This document shows, piece by piece, positions 31,794 to 43,169 of a DNA stretch of 64,000 nt; within the stretch, counting starts at the first letter, position 1, and each line of letters begins with the position of its first letter. The stretch is from Polyporus tsugae. Taxonomy: Eukaryota; Basidiomycota; Agaricomycetes; Polyporales; Polyporaceae. The notes under the pieces are model-generated. The model was not told the DNA's origin. It was given only the letters and a program-made list of their open reading frames with translations, and made no database searches. The position numbers and the translations under genes were made by a program. The stretch spans positions 1,860,001-1,924,000 of the forward strand of contig JAHRBS010000003.1 of NCBI GenBank assembly GCA_024305745.1. The letters are read 5' to 3'.

Positions 31794-32630
31794 ATGGGTC
31801 CTGTTCCTCATCAATCGTCATCTGCCAGAATTGGCCCACTTCCACCCAAGTTGGTGTCTTTGCGAGCCCAACTCTGCGACAATCCATTCATTGCCCTGCC
31901 CATTATGCCAAGTCGATGCCCAGTCTGTACTGTCACTATCTACTCTTTCCCAACAAAGGTGACACCGCCTCACCGGGGGGGCTCCTATGGACTGTGCAAT
32001 GAACCTCCTCTACCACCTGTTGTCTTTGAGAACACAGAGATCCTTACCTCCTCAGACTCACAGCCTACCAGCCCACCGCTCCCCCCACTAGCCAATATAG
32101 CGACTGCCCCCCGGGTTTCTGATGTTGTTCAGCCTGTGGCTCCCACCGGCCCGCTACCTATGCCCTCTCCGCAATGTGTTGTGCCAACATCAGCTGAGAA
32201 CTGCATTCAAGCACTGCCACCTGCTGAGCCCTCCATCGCCATGCCAACCACTGGCTCACCACTCCTGCCAGACACCAACATCGGGTCACCCTCCAGTGCC
32301 CTTGTTCCTGGAGCTGCAACACCCATCATACTCTCTACTGCACCAGGGCCAAGCCCCACCCAGAGTCCAGCTGTTCAGGCTGTGCTATTAACTAGGTGTG
32401 CCTCTACGCCACTCACTGAGTGGGCCCTTTTACCGCTCACCGAGTCGGACATTGAACCCACCACACCTGTTCAAGCACAGTCTGACACTGACAAGCAATG
32501 TGCATGTGGGCCAAAGCAGACTGCCATGACAGCAAGCAATACCGGAGAGGGGCCACTTCCCAAACGCAGGAAGGCCCCACTGGCCTCGAATGCTGCTGGG
32601 CCTGCTCAGCCATCGCCGTGTCGGCTCTGA
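31794..32630 (+). CDS. Proline-rich unrecognised protein
   Basis: Probable start MGPVPHQSSSARIGPLPPK at 31794; the frame is open further upstream, but that part lies over the SINE-like sequence. A Cys pair CPVC near residue 42 is followed by a long region rich in Pro, Ser, Thr and Ala, then LPKRRKAP near the end, which could be a nuclear localisation signal. The frame stops at TGA (32628-32630) but continues in register for about 30 codons, ending in a basic TSGPKKGK and TAA near 32727. The stop may therefore be a recent mutation. No family recognised; no cleavage or membrane signals. Confidence 0.4.
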   Translation: MGPVPHQSSSARIGPLPPKLVSLRAQLCDNPFIALPIMPSRCPVCTVTIYSFPTKVTPPHRGGSYGLCNEPPLPPVVFENTEILTSSDSQPTSPPLPPLANIATAPRVSDVVQPVAPTGPLPMPSPQCVVPTSAENCIQALPPAEPSIAMPTTGSPLLPDTNIGSPSSALVPGAATPIILSTAPGPSPTQSPAVQAVLLTRCASTPLTEWALLPLTESDIEPTTPVQAQSDTDKQCACGPKQTAMTASNTGEGPLPKRRKAPLASNAAGPAQPSPCRL

Positions 32631-32736
32631 TCTTGGGGTGGACAGACAGCCTTTGCCTCCAAATCAGCACCAGCGCAGGCGCCAACGGTGAAGACGCGAA
32701 CCTCTGGTCCCAAGAAAGGGAAGTAAGGTTATTGGA

Positions 32737-32744
32737 TACACTAC
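32737..32744. repeat. Target-site duplication of the MITE (left)
   Basis: TACACTAC, repeated exactly at 33205-33212 on the other side of the element. Confidence 0.85.
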
Positions 32745-33204
32745 TAGGCTGGAGCAGGGGTGACCCTAGGGTGTTTAGATTTTAACCCCCACCCTTACCC
32801 TCCAAAAACCCCAACCCTTGCCAAGGGTGAGGGTTTTTATCAAGGGTGCTAATATTCTGACCCTTACCCTTACCCTTACATACCCTTACCCTTGACCCTC
32901 AAGGGTTTTTTGCTCAAATCAGCTTCTGTTGCCTATAATCTATATTGTAGGTACTTTAGAGGTTGTATCTACAAGCAGATAATAGCAGGTCAAGCTGTCA
33001 TTCTTCCCAAACTTGGAATTTTTCATCACTTTTGGTTGATATATAGCTATCTTGTCATACCCTTGTCATACTCCTACTATACCCTCCAACCCTTGTCAAG
33101 GGTGAGGGTTTTACCAAGGGTGAGCTTTTGATAACCCCCACCCTTACCCTTGGTCTAAACCCTCACCAACCCTTGAGGGTTTTTGACACCCTTGCTCCAG
33201 CCTA
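32745..33204 (+). mobile_element. hAT-like MITE with ACCCTT arrays
   Basis: A 460-bp non-autonomous element. Terminal inverted repeats are TAGGCTGGAGCAGGGGTG at the left and the reverse complement of CACCCTTGCTCCAGCCTA at the right (one mismatch over 18). It is flanked by the 8-bp duplication TACACTAC (32737-32744 and 33205-33212), the target length of hAT transposons. Inside are many ACCCTT/AAGGGT hexamer runs in both orientations. No coding capacity. Confidence 0.85.
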
Positions 33205-33212
33205 TACACTAC

Positions 33213-33384
33213 AAGAGAGGGGACTTTTGTACATGCGTTGTAGACCTGACCAGCTGTAGCAACAGATACATAATGAAGCAATGTCATATGATGCGCCCGA
33301 ATGCCATCCGAGAGCTTCTTCGGATACTAACATTAGTGATATGGAATGGATTACAAACAGATACTAATCTTTGGTACCATCCAC
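33213..33384. other. Short unassigned segment
   Basis: About 170 bp between the MITE and the family 2 fragment. A few codons (RPNAIRELLRIL) look protein-like and may be debris of an unidentified element. Confidence 0.3.
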
Positions 33385-34428
33385 AACGTCTGTTGTTGAC
33401 TGCAGATCCAGTTAGGTCCGCTGTGGTTGATGTTGTTGCTGATCCACTCGAGTTGGTCGCCAATGTGTTGGATGGCTAGACAACGGTTGTGCAGGAGGTC
33501 GTCGAGTAGCACCTTGCAGTTGAAGACAGCTTGGAGGCACTTAAGGACGGAGTGGGCCTTGGTCTCAATGATAGCGAGGTTGTTGTTGACGTTGATGCAG
33601 ATGAAAGCTGGGAGTGATGCAGCAGAGATGTGGCACGCAAGGGGGATAGGTAGTGGTATGACAGGAGTTGGTAGCGTGAGTGTGGGTGCCTGGACCCGGG
33701 GTGTGTTGGGCAAAGGTCGGGCGTAGGAGACAGATTGAGGCAGAGCCTTGCGATGAGGGACCAGAGGTGCGTGCTCCCGAAGGCGGTAGCGAAGGGGATC
33801 CTCAGCAGAGTCCACAAGTACGCAGGATATCTGGTCCTGGACTGGGAGATGACTGTGCCTCTTGAAGTGGCGACGGGTAAACTCCTGGAGGTCTTGCTCC
33901 TTGGAGGGAATGGGGGATGATAAACGTGTATAAAACTCCTGGGGGGAAGAGAGATGGCTGGCTAGTGACTTGGGCACTGAACCAGGGGCCTATGTGTGAG
34001 ATTCTGTCTAATGTTACAGCCGAATGACTGTGCCACAAAACAAACAAAGGTAAGGGCTCACTGATGGAGACACACAGAGGGTGATGACAGAAGTAGAAGA
34101 TAGATTGGCCTAGACTAGAAGGCAGAGGATGGCAGGGGCTGTTAAGCTGCCTACAGATGATGGGGAGCGAACAAGAGACAGAATCTAAGGTCTCTGAGCC
34201 CACATCACAGCCCTTATATACTATGCATGACAGGTGCACAGACCGCCTGGCTTCAGGGCAGGCTTGGGTACTGATGGCAGGTGGGCCAGTCCGAAAGGAG
34301 AACAAAGAGGTAAGTACTATTACATAATGATGACCAGTGTCTGGTATGGAGTCCAGAAATGGGTGATCCCTGGGTTAGGGTTGGTGGCTGTGACTATGGT
34401 ACCAGACGTGGCGCAAAAAACCATGACA
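33385..34428 (-). mobile_element. Family 2 chromovirus, 5' fragment
   Basis: Minus-strand LTR (34012-34428, 417 bp), primer-binding site (33999-34009) and most of the extra upstream ORF (to about 33385). There the match with the nested copy (about 24811) stops. No target duplication is visible because the other end is lost. In the shared part it is closer to the 5' half of the nested copy than that copy's 3' LTR is. Confidence 0.9.
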
Positions 34429-34875
34429 GATTCTTCAATCTGGATCCAGCGGCTATGTCCCCCGCCCATCATGAGCATGCCTAACTTAGTCACATCTATT
34501 GTTTTCTGGCCCTGTAGTCCATTCCAAGGGTCCTGACTAGATGTCTGGTATGAATGGGATTGCGATCAGGCGCTTAAATGTTTCTCTTGGCCAGTTCGAG
34601 TCCTTCCAACTCCCTTGCCTTGTTTGCGCTTTGTACCTTTATAAAATGCCTGACTATGTGATTATCATATATATATTGCCTCAAACCTACAAGTTATAGG
34701 TAATAAATCATCTGTAACCTGCAACCTGTAACAAGTTTAGGTCAAAATCTGAGTGACCTAGATTCTATAGGTTTGAGAACTGTAGGTTTTGGTCAAATTT
34801 CAGGTTGACCTACACAGATCTCAATCAGGGTTGAGAAATCTTGCAAACTTGTAGGTTCAGATCTGGATCATCTGT
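34429..34875. other. AT-rich stretch with short GTAGGTT/AGGTCAA repeats
   Basis: About 450 bp with no gene. From 34680 to 34875 imperfect repeats of TGTAGGTT and of GACCTA/TAGGTC recur in both orientations. They end where the family 1 fragment begins, possibly remnants of another repeat. Confidence 0.4.
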
Positions 34876-36913
34876 AAGTTGACCTACATTCAGCCTTATC
34901 CAGGACAGGCCAAGACAATGGAGTTGGTCACTCAAAACTACTGGTGGCCCAGGATGGGCAAGTTCATCAAGAACTATGTAGAGACCTGTGACACCTGTTG
35001 GTGTGGCAAGACGTTGCATGCCAAACCACACAGTCCACTGCAACCCAACGAGATTCCAGACGGTCCTGGCTAAGTAGTAACCTGTGACTTCATCACTGAA
35101 CTATCAAATGTCGATGAGTTCAACGCACTGCAACTCATGGTTGATTGACATGGGAAGATGATCCACCTCATCCCTTGCACTGAAGAGATAGATGCCAGCG
35201 GAGCTACAGACAACTTCATTCGAGAGTACTTCTGACTTCACGGACTCCCCCACAAGATCATCTCTGACTGTGGACCCCAATTCTCGAGCAAGCTTTTTGG
35301 CGTGATCCTCAAAGGTCTTGGCATCAAAAGTGTAATGTCTACGGCATATCACCCACAGACAGACAGACAATCAGAACAGTGGGACCAGGAGATTGAAGTG
35401 TACTTGTGCATGTACTGATCTCAACGGCACGACTGGGTCAAGTGGTTGCCCATTGCTGAGTTTGCCTTCAACTCGCACAAACATTCATTGACAGGATACT
35501 CGCTGTTCTACCTTATGTACGGCTTCGAACCCCAGTTCCGCATTCCATTCCAATGCTGTCCACAGCTGTGCCTATGGCAGATGAACGGAGGGAGGAGTTG
35601 CGACAGGCAAGGGAGGATGCAACGGCTGCCTTAGTACTTACGGCAGAGCGGATGAAGGAGCACTATGATCGCTACGTCAGTGAAGCTCCTGAGTTCAAGG
35701 AGGGTCAGAAGGTGTGGCTCAACATGAAGAACTTCTGTGTTCCAGGTGTGTGAAGGAAACTGGTAGATCAGTACGCTGGACCATACCAAGTCAAATGGAA
35801 GATGGGCAACTTGGCCTACAAGCTCAAGCTCCCCAAGGATGCCGCAATTCATCCTGTGTTCCATGTTTCCCTGTTGCTCCCTCACAAAGAGAGCTCACTT
35901 CCTGGATGACACCCACCTGAACCAGCCACAATCGAGATTGAAGAGGAGGAGGAGTACAAAGTCAAGGCCATATTGGATTCATGGTAGTACAGGCAGTGGA
36001 AGAAACTGCAGTACCTTGTATACTAGAAGGGGTGGGGTCCAGAACACGACAGTTGGGAAGATGCGACAGATCTTGCAAACATGCCGCAACTCATGCATAA
36101 ATTCCATTTAATGCACACAGAGGCACTTGGTCCCTTCAACAAGAAGACTCGGTCGTGAAGGCACAACCCTTGGGAGGGGGGTACTGTTACAAATGGCCCA
36201 TTTGGCGCCCATACCCAGCATCTTAGTTTCCTTTTCTGGACAATCTACCTTTTTACGTTGTACTTATTGTTCTCTGTTGCATTGTATCTTGTCCTTTGTT
36301 CATTAGCACAATAGCTCCTTATTATCTGTCGTCGCTATTGTTATGTTCCTATTGTTCTCCCATAACCATAGTCACCTATTGTCCCGAGTTCCCATTGTCC
36401 TCTGTACATATATAAGGACCTGTACCTCGCTATCTGGAGACCTCAGTTTCGACCTCTTGTCTTCAGGTAAGCCTTGCTGTATTTCACTCGTAGACACCTA
36501 CTTACTCAATACATCTTGTCTTCAGCCTTGACCATCGAGCCTTGCTCTGCTCTCGCTGCACAAGCACTCGTCAACACCCTTGCTTGTCTTGTAAGTCTCA
36601 CTATAGTGCCTCGTGCCACTACGTCCGAGCCCGCGACTACCATATCTGGACTCCCGCGCATCTCTCCCTCTCTTCCGCACCTTCTCCCCTTCATCCCGCC
36701 CTCATACCTTGTTCTCCTTTCAGTCCCGCGCAGCTACATCATCCCGCCTCACGAGAATATAGCACACATATACGTACTCTGTATTTTTATGGGATCAACG
36801 CACTGTTTTGCTCTGTTCTCTGTGTCCTTGCCTCGTGCCTCATTCCTCGCTCATTGGCCTCGACCCTTTGCACATCACACTCCCTGGTCCTTACTTGATG
36901 ACCAGTCGTAACA
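34876..36913 (+). mobile_element. Family 1-like chromovirus, decayed 3' fragment
   Basis: Starts within the integrase zinc-finger region (matching about 17480 of the complete copy) and runs through integrase and chromodomain to a 3' LTR. The coding part has many stops and frameshifts (for example TAA near 35072 and TGA near 35146 and 35234). The LTR is a longer variant. It is clearly older than the complete copy. Confidence 0.88.
36185..36913 (+). repeat. Variant 3' LTR of family 1 (729 bp)
   Basis: TGTTACAAATGG to GTAACA. It keeps the TATA box and AGTTTCGACCT (36445-36455), so the proposed transcript start is conserved, but the U5 part is about 285 bp longer than in the 444-bp LTRs. Confidence 0.85.
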
Positions 36914-37955
36914 CCCACCTTGTGTATGGCCAGAAATGGGCCCGCATATTTGATGAACTCCAGGCTGTGAGGGCAAGGGTTCTGACTGTAAGTTAAACAC
37001 AGAGAGATCTTCAGTCAGTGAGTGAATGACTATATTGTAAGTTACCAAGTACCTGTAAGTCAAACACAGAGAGACTAAGGTAAAGTCAGTAACTACAAGT
37101 AAGAGAGAGGCAAGTATAGTACTTACTCTTCAGTCAGTGAGTGAACGACTGAAGAGCAGGAGCAGAGAATGCAGTCCCTATATACTACAGTAGGGAGTGC
37201 ATGAGTAAGCGATAAAGAAGTCACATGTACGCATGAGTAAGACAATGAGTAAAGGATTGTGCAATATAGCACCATAGAGTGAGTAAGCATAGAACTACCT
37301 AGATTCTAGAGCAGCATGGATTGTCCAAGAAGATTCCAGATGTCTCCGGACCTCTACAACAATAGTATAAGAGAGAAACCTAAATACGGTAAGTAAGATG
37401 CATAGCATTGACTAAGTGCCATGTGGTCGCATAGCCTTGTGTCCGGATAAGTCCGTACCCTAATAGCTCAAAGTCCAACAATATTGATCAACCAGTTTCT
37501 GAGAGACTCCAGAAATGCAGAAGTCCTTTGTTAAGAGCAGACCAGCCACTGAACCAGCTATGCCAAAAGGGTGCAATGTCCAGCTTAGGCTTTACACTTG
37601 GCTGGTACTATATATATAATTTGTAATATGTTCATGACATTCTTCATGTCTGAACGATTGGCATCATATCTGAATGGAGCCTAATGTGTCCACAGTGTAT
37701 AATGTCCATCTGAGGGCACCGTGATGGAATAATATCAACTAATAATGCAGTCTACGTAGCATACTGGCCTCACCCAGCTGGCCATAATGGGCACATCTGA
37801 ATCTGCCACAGATTACAAGTTAATGATGTTTTGTTGTCTATATAGATCTGAGGCAATAATCACATAGTGAGAATTCAAGCTGCTGCAGCCACCAAGCGCA
37901 AGGTGAGCGTCAAGGTCTTCTTGATATATAACCAGGTAGGATACACAAGTCTCTA
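36914..37955. other. Transition zone between repeat region and housekeeping genes
   Basis: About 1 kb without a supported gene. A 23-bp sequence TTCAGTCAGTGAGTGAA is repeated at 37009-37031 and 37128-37150 (one difference), next to two imperfect copies of TGTAAGT.AAACACAGAGAGA. This looks like remains of an unidentified repeat. The last 100 bp hold GT/AG-like signals but no convincing exon. Confidence 0.45.
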
Positions 37956-40194
37956 CTATGATCTCCCTTTCTTTCCTTTCCTTGAGCCTCTCGACTGAGA
38001 AACCTGAAGAGTTCCACCAGCAGCCTCAGCCGCAACTCCTTCCCCAGTGTCAATCTGAGTCTTGGCCTCGAGGAAAAACATCACATCTCGAACTTGATTC
38101 TGTAGTTCTTGTACTTTTTCACGAAATTCCGCTGTCTCCCGCGAGGCCATCTCCGCTTGCTCCTTTGCATTGGCAAGATTGTTCATCAAACCCTCACTGA
38201 CGGCTCGTTCTTCTCGTAGCTCTTTGGCCAACGTCCGAGCCAGTTCAGATGCCTTCTCCGCACGTTTCTCTGCTTTGGCCCTCTCTCGTTCCAGCTCCGC
38301 GATACGCACGTCATTCTCTTGAGCGCGCCGCGCCTCATCCTCTCGTGCCCTAGAACGACCCAGTTCAACTTCTGTACTGAGTTTCTCGACCACAGTACGC
38401 ATCGCGTCTAGTTGCTTATGGAGCTCTGTGGTTTGTTCCTCGTAGAACGTTCGCTGCGAGTCAAGCTGCGAGGAAAGGAGGTAAGAGTATTCAATGCCAA
38501 TGGCCTCTATCTTTTCCGCAGAAAGAGCATCGGCCACCGTAGGGCCTCCACTAGCGCCTTCACTTCGTGTTCCGACGGTGGCTGCGGCAGAGGGCAGTTC
38601 GACGAGCTTTCCATCGGCCTTGTTTTGGATCAATCGGTGGACATATCCATCCCCAGCGTAGTCCCAAACCCGTTGTGTCTCCAGTTCAAGAGCGTAGAGG
38701 TGGGTCGTAGAGACGTAGTGTGCATGGGCGTGCGCTTGGCCATATCGACCGCAGCCAATGTTGCCGCAGATGAGACATATCCACAAGTTCGTAGTGCCTC
38801 CGCAGTCGGCACAATACGTGTACTCGTTGGGGGAAGGAGCCGACGAAAAGGGAATTGGACGGGACGTCCTCGAGGTAATAGAAATGGGGTGGGACGACAG
38901 TAAGGTTTGGGAGTATCGACACACTGGACACCTAGAAAGAAGAGATTTTACCCAAGAACTTCAGAACATAATAAGGGACAAGGGAGGCTGGCTACTTACC
39001 TGCTGTCACCCCATTTACTGAGACAGGCGCAGTGAAAAGTATGCGAACAAGGAACCGTTACGAGTCCCGTCGCCGCCGCGTCCATACGTTCAAGACAGAC
39101 AGGGCAGGTCGGCAATTCATAAGTCCCAGACACTCGTAGAGATGATAGGCGTGATATGCTTTGGGAGACATGATCTTCGACTTCTATGGCCACTGAAAGT
39201 ACGCGAACGACATGACAAGTTTCCGGCTATACGACCGATGGGGCTAAGCAAGGGTCTGCCGAAATAGAAAGTGAGAGAACGTACTTCCATGGAATTGAAT
39301 TGCTTCCCATTGTATTCCTCTATAAACTCCACAGCATCGGACGATTCGCGGAACTTCATGACAACGATCGATCTGTTCGGTGCGGAATCTCTGCAAAAGC
39401 CTCGCATCAAAGTCTACACTCATCACGGAGCCTGCAGTTGGCATACCTAATCATCCTTAAATGAGCAATACCATCGGCAGCAGGAGCGACAAAGGTGATA
39501 AAGTCCGAGGGCGTCATCCAGGAGGGAACAGCCAGCACGGCCAGGGTCACATCGTCCGATTCGACTGACGTTTGAGATGCGGCGCCTGAGCCACAAGGCC
39601 GCGTGGGTGTTTGAGATACCATGCCGGCATAGGATCCACCTTTACTGGCATTGTCGTAAGGTTTCGAGTACTCGCGGAAAATATGCACGACGCCTTGAGG
39701 CAAGTTAGTTGAACCAGACTTATGACGGGGCGTGTTGTGAGGCGCGAACGTCGCCGTGGCTGGTTCCCCTGATGTGACATTTTGTCTAGCTGGACCTGAA
39801 CCGTTAAGAAAGAGTACGTACCCTTGCATTGCGCTGACTTCTCGCGTTCCTTCCCAGATCCGACGGTCATAAATGCATCGCCACCGGCGTCCATGGTAGA
39901 TAAGTCGACCCAGTCGACGCGAATGGGACCAAGACGACAGTCTTTGCGATCCGTATCTCTTGCTAGGACACCTGATGGATCACTGTACGCAGAAAGTGTG
40001 TTCCTGCGGGTGGCGAAGGGCGCGCTCGGCTGCGAGTGGGGGGGGAGTGGCTGGAAAAGGGAGCTTGGGGTGAACGGCTGAGATTGGTTTGGGACGCTCG
40101 GAGGTGGCTTGTATGATGTAGAGGTTGCAGGTGGTAAGACGGACGCTGAGGTGGAAGAGGAGGTCAAGGATATGCGAATATGGTAGCCTCTCAT
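37956..40194 (-). CDS. ETP1: BRAP2/Etp1-type RING and UBP-zinc-finger ubiquitin ligase
   Basis: Homologue of human BRCA1-associated protein and yeast Etp1, a cytoplasmic E3 ubiquitin ligase that binds ubiquitin and retains nuclear-signal cargo. Start chosen at MRGYHIRISL (40194), which fits the family's N terminus better than the further upstream Met at 40320. Order: serine/proline-rich region; RRM-like BRAP2 domain (VPSWMTPSDFITFVAPA, YNGKQFNSMEPETCHVV); RING (CPVCLERMD ... CSHTFHCACL, then CPVC after an intron); ZnF-UBP (YCADCGG ... CLICGNIGCGRYGQAHAHAHY). A long C-terminal coiled coil and a basic GSRKGKKGRS tail follow. Four introns join these parts in frame, one of 53 nt near 39,820. It is divergent from the Nudix gene, sharing a 247-bp promoter interval. 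Confidence 0.92.
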
Positions 40195-40441
40195 CGCGCG
40201 AACATGTCTCCAGACGATGAGCGTGAGGTGGGTGGGTTTGTGGCGGTAAGCAAGTCGGAGAAGACTGTCAGTGTCGGTGTGGGCCCGGGGGCTTAATCGA
40301 TCACCTGACACGGCACGCACAGCGACGGAGGTCCGAGTCGCGACTGCAGCGCTGCAGCAGTGGCTAGTACTGACTACTTAGTACGACTCACTCGCCCAGC
40401 ACCATTACGACGCTGACCTATCAAAGGATCCACGGACTCTC
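40195..40441. promoter_or_regulatory. Divergent promoter interval ETP1 / Nudix hydrolase
   Basis: 247 bp separate the two start codons. No TATA box was seen; a GACTACTTAGTACGACTCA stretch near 40375 is a weak inverted repeat. Confidence 0.45.
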
Positions 40442-41511
40442 ATGCTCCGCACATTCTGCATCAGCGGTGTTACCTCTGCTTCACTGAGCTCTACCGGGTC
40501 TGCGAAGCCTCTCATCCCACTCACTGACCCGTTGACCCGTCGAGCGTGCAACATCATCCGGAATGCACTCCAATCATCCTTCTCGCAATCAGAGAATGTA
40601 TACGACCAGTCGGGTACCCATGCTGCCGTGTTGATCCCACTCTGCAACGTGAACGGACAATCTGGAATTTTGCTTCAAGTTAGGGGCAAGCTCAGGACCC
40701 ACCCAGGAGAAGTCAGGTACGTTCCTGAGCGAATGAAACCCTATTACCGGACAACCGATGCGAGATTGTGGCGAGGCAGTTTTCCCGGTGGTAGGGTCGA
40801 TGAGGTCTGTCCAAGGTCTATGTACATTCCTCTAATAGCGGCATGCGACTTAAAATGAGTTTCATTCCCATATAATTAGATCGATCCAACACCTCTGGCC
40901 GCTGCGCTACGGGAGACAGAAGAGGAAATGGGCATCCACCCTACCCAGGTTGAAATCTTAGGTCGCTTCGGACCACCCGAAAGATCCCTGAGTGGCATGA
41001 GAGTCTGGCCATATGTCGTGCGTGCTATCCGGAACTCCGTTCATCACAGCCTATTCCATGGTCATCTGACAGCAAGATTATATCATAGGGATTTGTACAC
41101 CTTCCCCCTACCATCTCCGACTTAGAACTCCCTGCTTCAAACACGAACATAGGCGACTGCATGCCGCTACCGTCTCTATCGCTCTCCTCGTTGACATTGT
41201 CGCCCCGAGAAGTCACTCATGCCTTCCACCTTCCCTTTTCTGCTCTCCTGTCACCGCTGCGATTACGACCGTCTCTCTTCCGCGGTCGCCAGCCGTATTA
41301 CGCAATCAGCGTTGCAGATTTAGTTGGCGGCCTGGACTCCGTGTACCTAGAACGGACTCTGAATCGTGAGGCGAAGATTCCGTGGATTAACGACCCCGAA
41401 CAAGGGTCACCCAAGACTGGGAACGGTGAAGGCGGACGGCTAGAGGTGTGGGGATTAACAGGGTGGTACGTGTGCGCCTTTCTCCGGATCCTGGGAGTAT
41501 ATGGATACTAG
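40442..41511 (+). CDS. Nudix hydrolase, coenzyme A diphosphatase type (NUDT7/8, Pcd1-like)
   Basis: Predicted to cleave CoA or its oxidised forms to phosphopantetheine and ADP, in peroxisomes or mitochondria. The Nudix box is GGRVDEIDPTPLAAALRETE followed by EEMG. It is preceded by AAVLIPLC and LLQVRGKLRTHPGEV, the NUDT7/8-type UPF0035 signature (LRTHPGE..FPGG..D). Exons: 40442 to GAAGTCAG (about 40716), a short exon SFPGGRVDE, then IDPTPL... to VWPYV. The last exon is GFVHLPPTISDLEL to GVYGY with TAG at 41509-41511; introns end in GCAG, TTAG and ATAG. The C-terminal region contains a loop rich in Ser/Leu and the motif YAISVADLVGGLDSVY. Length about 290 residues, normal for the family. Confidence 0.85.
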
Positions 41512-42020
41512 TATGACTATGATGAGAAAAGAGTGAGATGTTGGAATACTTTCGGGGTGGACGAGAGCAACATCCAAATACCGCTGTCTTCGCCCTCCTT
41601 CTACAGCAGACGAGTATCGTGTGTTCCGACTCAAGATCTGATGTGCGTGCAGTCAATTACCGCGGTCAGGGCAGGATGGAAGGAGTATACATAGAAGAGA
41701 TAAGGGTGCCATAGGAAGCCAACTACCCTGGTTACTGCTACTTAGCGGCTGCCTAGGATGCAATACCCGGACGGTACTAGCCATACCCGATTCGGCGGTG
41801 GCCACCAACTACGGCTAGCGATTTCGTCTACTCCGCTCGCCCACAAGTTGAATGAAAGTTGCCCAGGTTACCCGTCACCTCCCTCGCACCTATCCACCCT
41901 ATCCGCAGATAAGGATCTAAACGAAGACAAGTAGTGTGACATAACATACCCAATTTCAAGACCGCTATAAGCCCTCCCCAGAAACCGTGCTTGCGCAGAA
42001 CCGTATGTTCACCGGCTCGG
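41512..42020. other. Convergent intergenic region
   Basis: About 510 bp between the 3' ends of the Nudix and Vma12 genes. Nothing but 3' untranslated sequence is expected; no clear gene or RNA was recognised. Confidence 0.5.
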
Positions 42021-42929
42021 TTAAAACTCTTGTTGAGAAATGACGCCGAGGCTGCCGCTAGCTGCAGTTCGTGCGTGCAGGGTGATGTCCTTGGATTTAC
42101 CCGAAATATGTGTCGACATTGCTGTCGTCATCGCGGCATTCATGATCTGGTCATCGTCTTCGCAAGCCCCACAAGGGCTGTCCGTATCCCGTTTCTTGTC
42201 TTCTAGTGGTAAACCGTCCCCCCTTCCTTCGGTCGCTCCACGGAGGTGCATTGCGCGACGGCGATGAGGTTTGTTTCGCTGGCCTTCCCAGATCAAGTAC
42301 AGGATTGCCTCAGACGCCGCGACGAGGACGGCGACCGATAATGCTAGAAGCACCTTCTAAAGCGCAGCAAATGGATTGAGCACCGCGGCAAGATAGGTTG
42401 TCGAACGCGCGTGACGCACCCATTCTTCTCTCCATAGAAGGCGGCCGGCGGCCCACCATGTAGCAACTCCGGAACCTCCAATGCTGAGCAGTGCATTGAC
42501 AACCGCAGTCACGGCTCGCCGGTCCCCCACCTCCCGCGAATGCGATACTTGAGTCTTGGTGGTGGGGGTTGACACGAACGGAAATTTGCGTTCTGGGGAG
42601 GTACGCGTGCCAGCAAGCAGTGCAATCATGGAATAATCCTGTACGCGAAGAGGCGGCTCATGACCACTCATCGCGTGTTCTGCTACAGAGGTCCGGGCCC
42701 ACATGGAGATCGCCGTGAGGAGGGCGTGGGGTATGGTGCGTACCATGGCATGTTCTGACGCCTTGGAGTCATGAGATGACATATATGGCGTCGCATGGGT
42801 GAAGTCGAGAACGTCTTTGAGTTCCGCCGCGAGAGGTTCGGGCAGCATTACTAGGAGAGGACGCAGAGACTCGGCCAAGTGGTCTTCGAGTGATACATTG
42901 ATAGTAGCAACGGCAGCATCGCTCGACAT
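42021..42929 (-). CDS. VMA12: V-ATPase assembly factor Vma12-like
   Basis: ER membrane protein required, with Vma21 and Vma22, for assembly of the vacuolar H+-ATPase V0 sector. Two exons: 42929-42420 and 42356-42021, joined across a 63-nt intron (42357-42419, GTGCGT...TTTAG) so that LLWREEW continues into KVLLALSVAVLVAASEAIL. N-terminal 150 residues are soluble. They are followed by two membrane segments, AVVNALLSIGGSGVATWWAA and VLLALSVAVLVAASEAILYL, with the characteristic WREEW between them; the tail is hydrophilic. This fits the Vma12 family (ER-based factor for V-ATPase assembly). Without the intron a TAG would cut the second helix, so the splice is needed. Confidence 0.82.
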
Positions 42930-42992
42930 GATAAGGTGGAGACAGGAACGGCCAGGTTAGAGTCGTGTGAGATCCGGAGCGTCGGGGCGGCA

Positions 42993-43013
42993 GTCGTCGT
43001 CGTCGTCGTCGTC
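42993..43013 (+). repeat. GTC trinucleotide repeat in divergent promoter
   Basis: Seven GTC units between the Vma12 and ataxin-10 start codons (240 bp apart). The repeat lies in untranslated sequence of one or both genes. Confidence 0.8.
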
Positions 43014-43169
43014 GACGATTCGGATGACATTGACGGACAGGGAGGGTTACGGTATATGTGGGCGCCAAATATATGCTGACCCAGATCGATCACTTTCGGC
43101 CTACGAGTCAACAACGACCATGTTCATCTTGTACAACCCGTCTTCTCTTGCACGCTTTGTCGTCTCTTC

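Noticed and set aside
30955..32630. Alternative genetic code or selenocysteine at the two in-frame TGA codons
   Set aside because: TGA ends normal host genes in this window (for example the ataxin-10 homologue), and both codons fit CGA-to-TGA decay.
42357..42419. Vma12 as a pseudogene because of a TAG between its membrane segments
   Set aside because: A 63-nt GT...AG intron removes the stop and joins the family-typical WREEW to the second helix.
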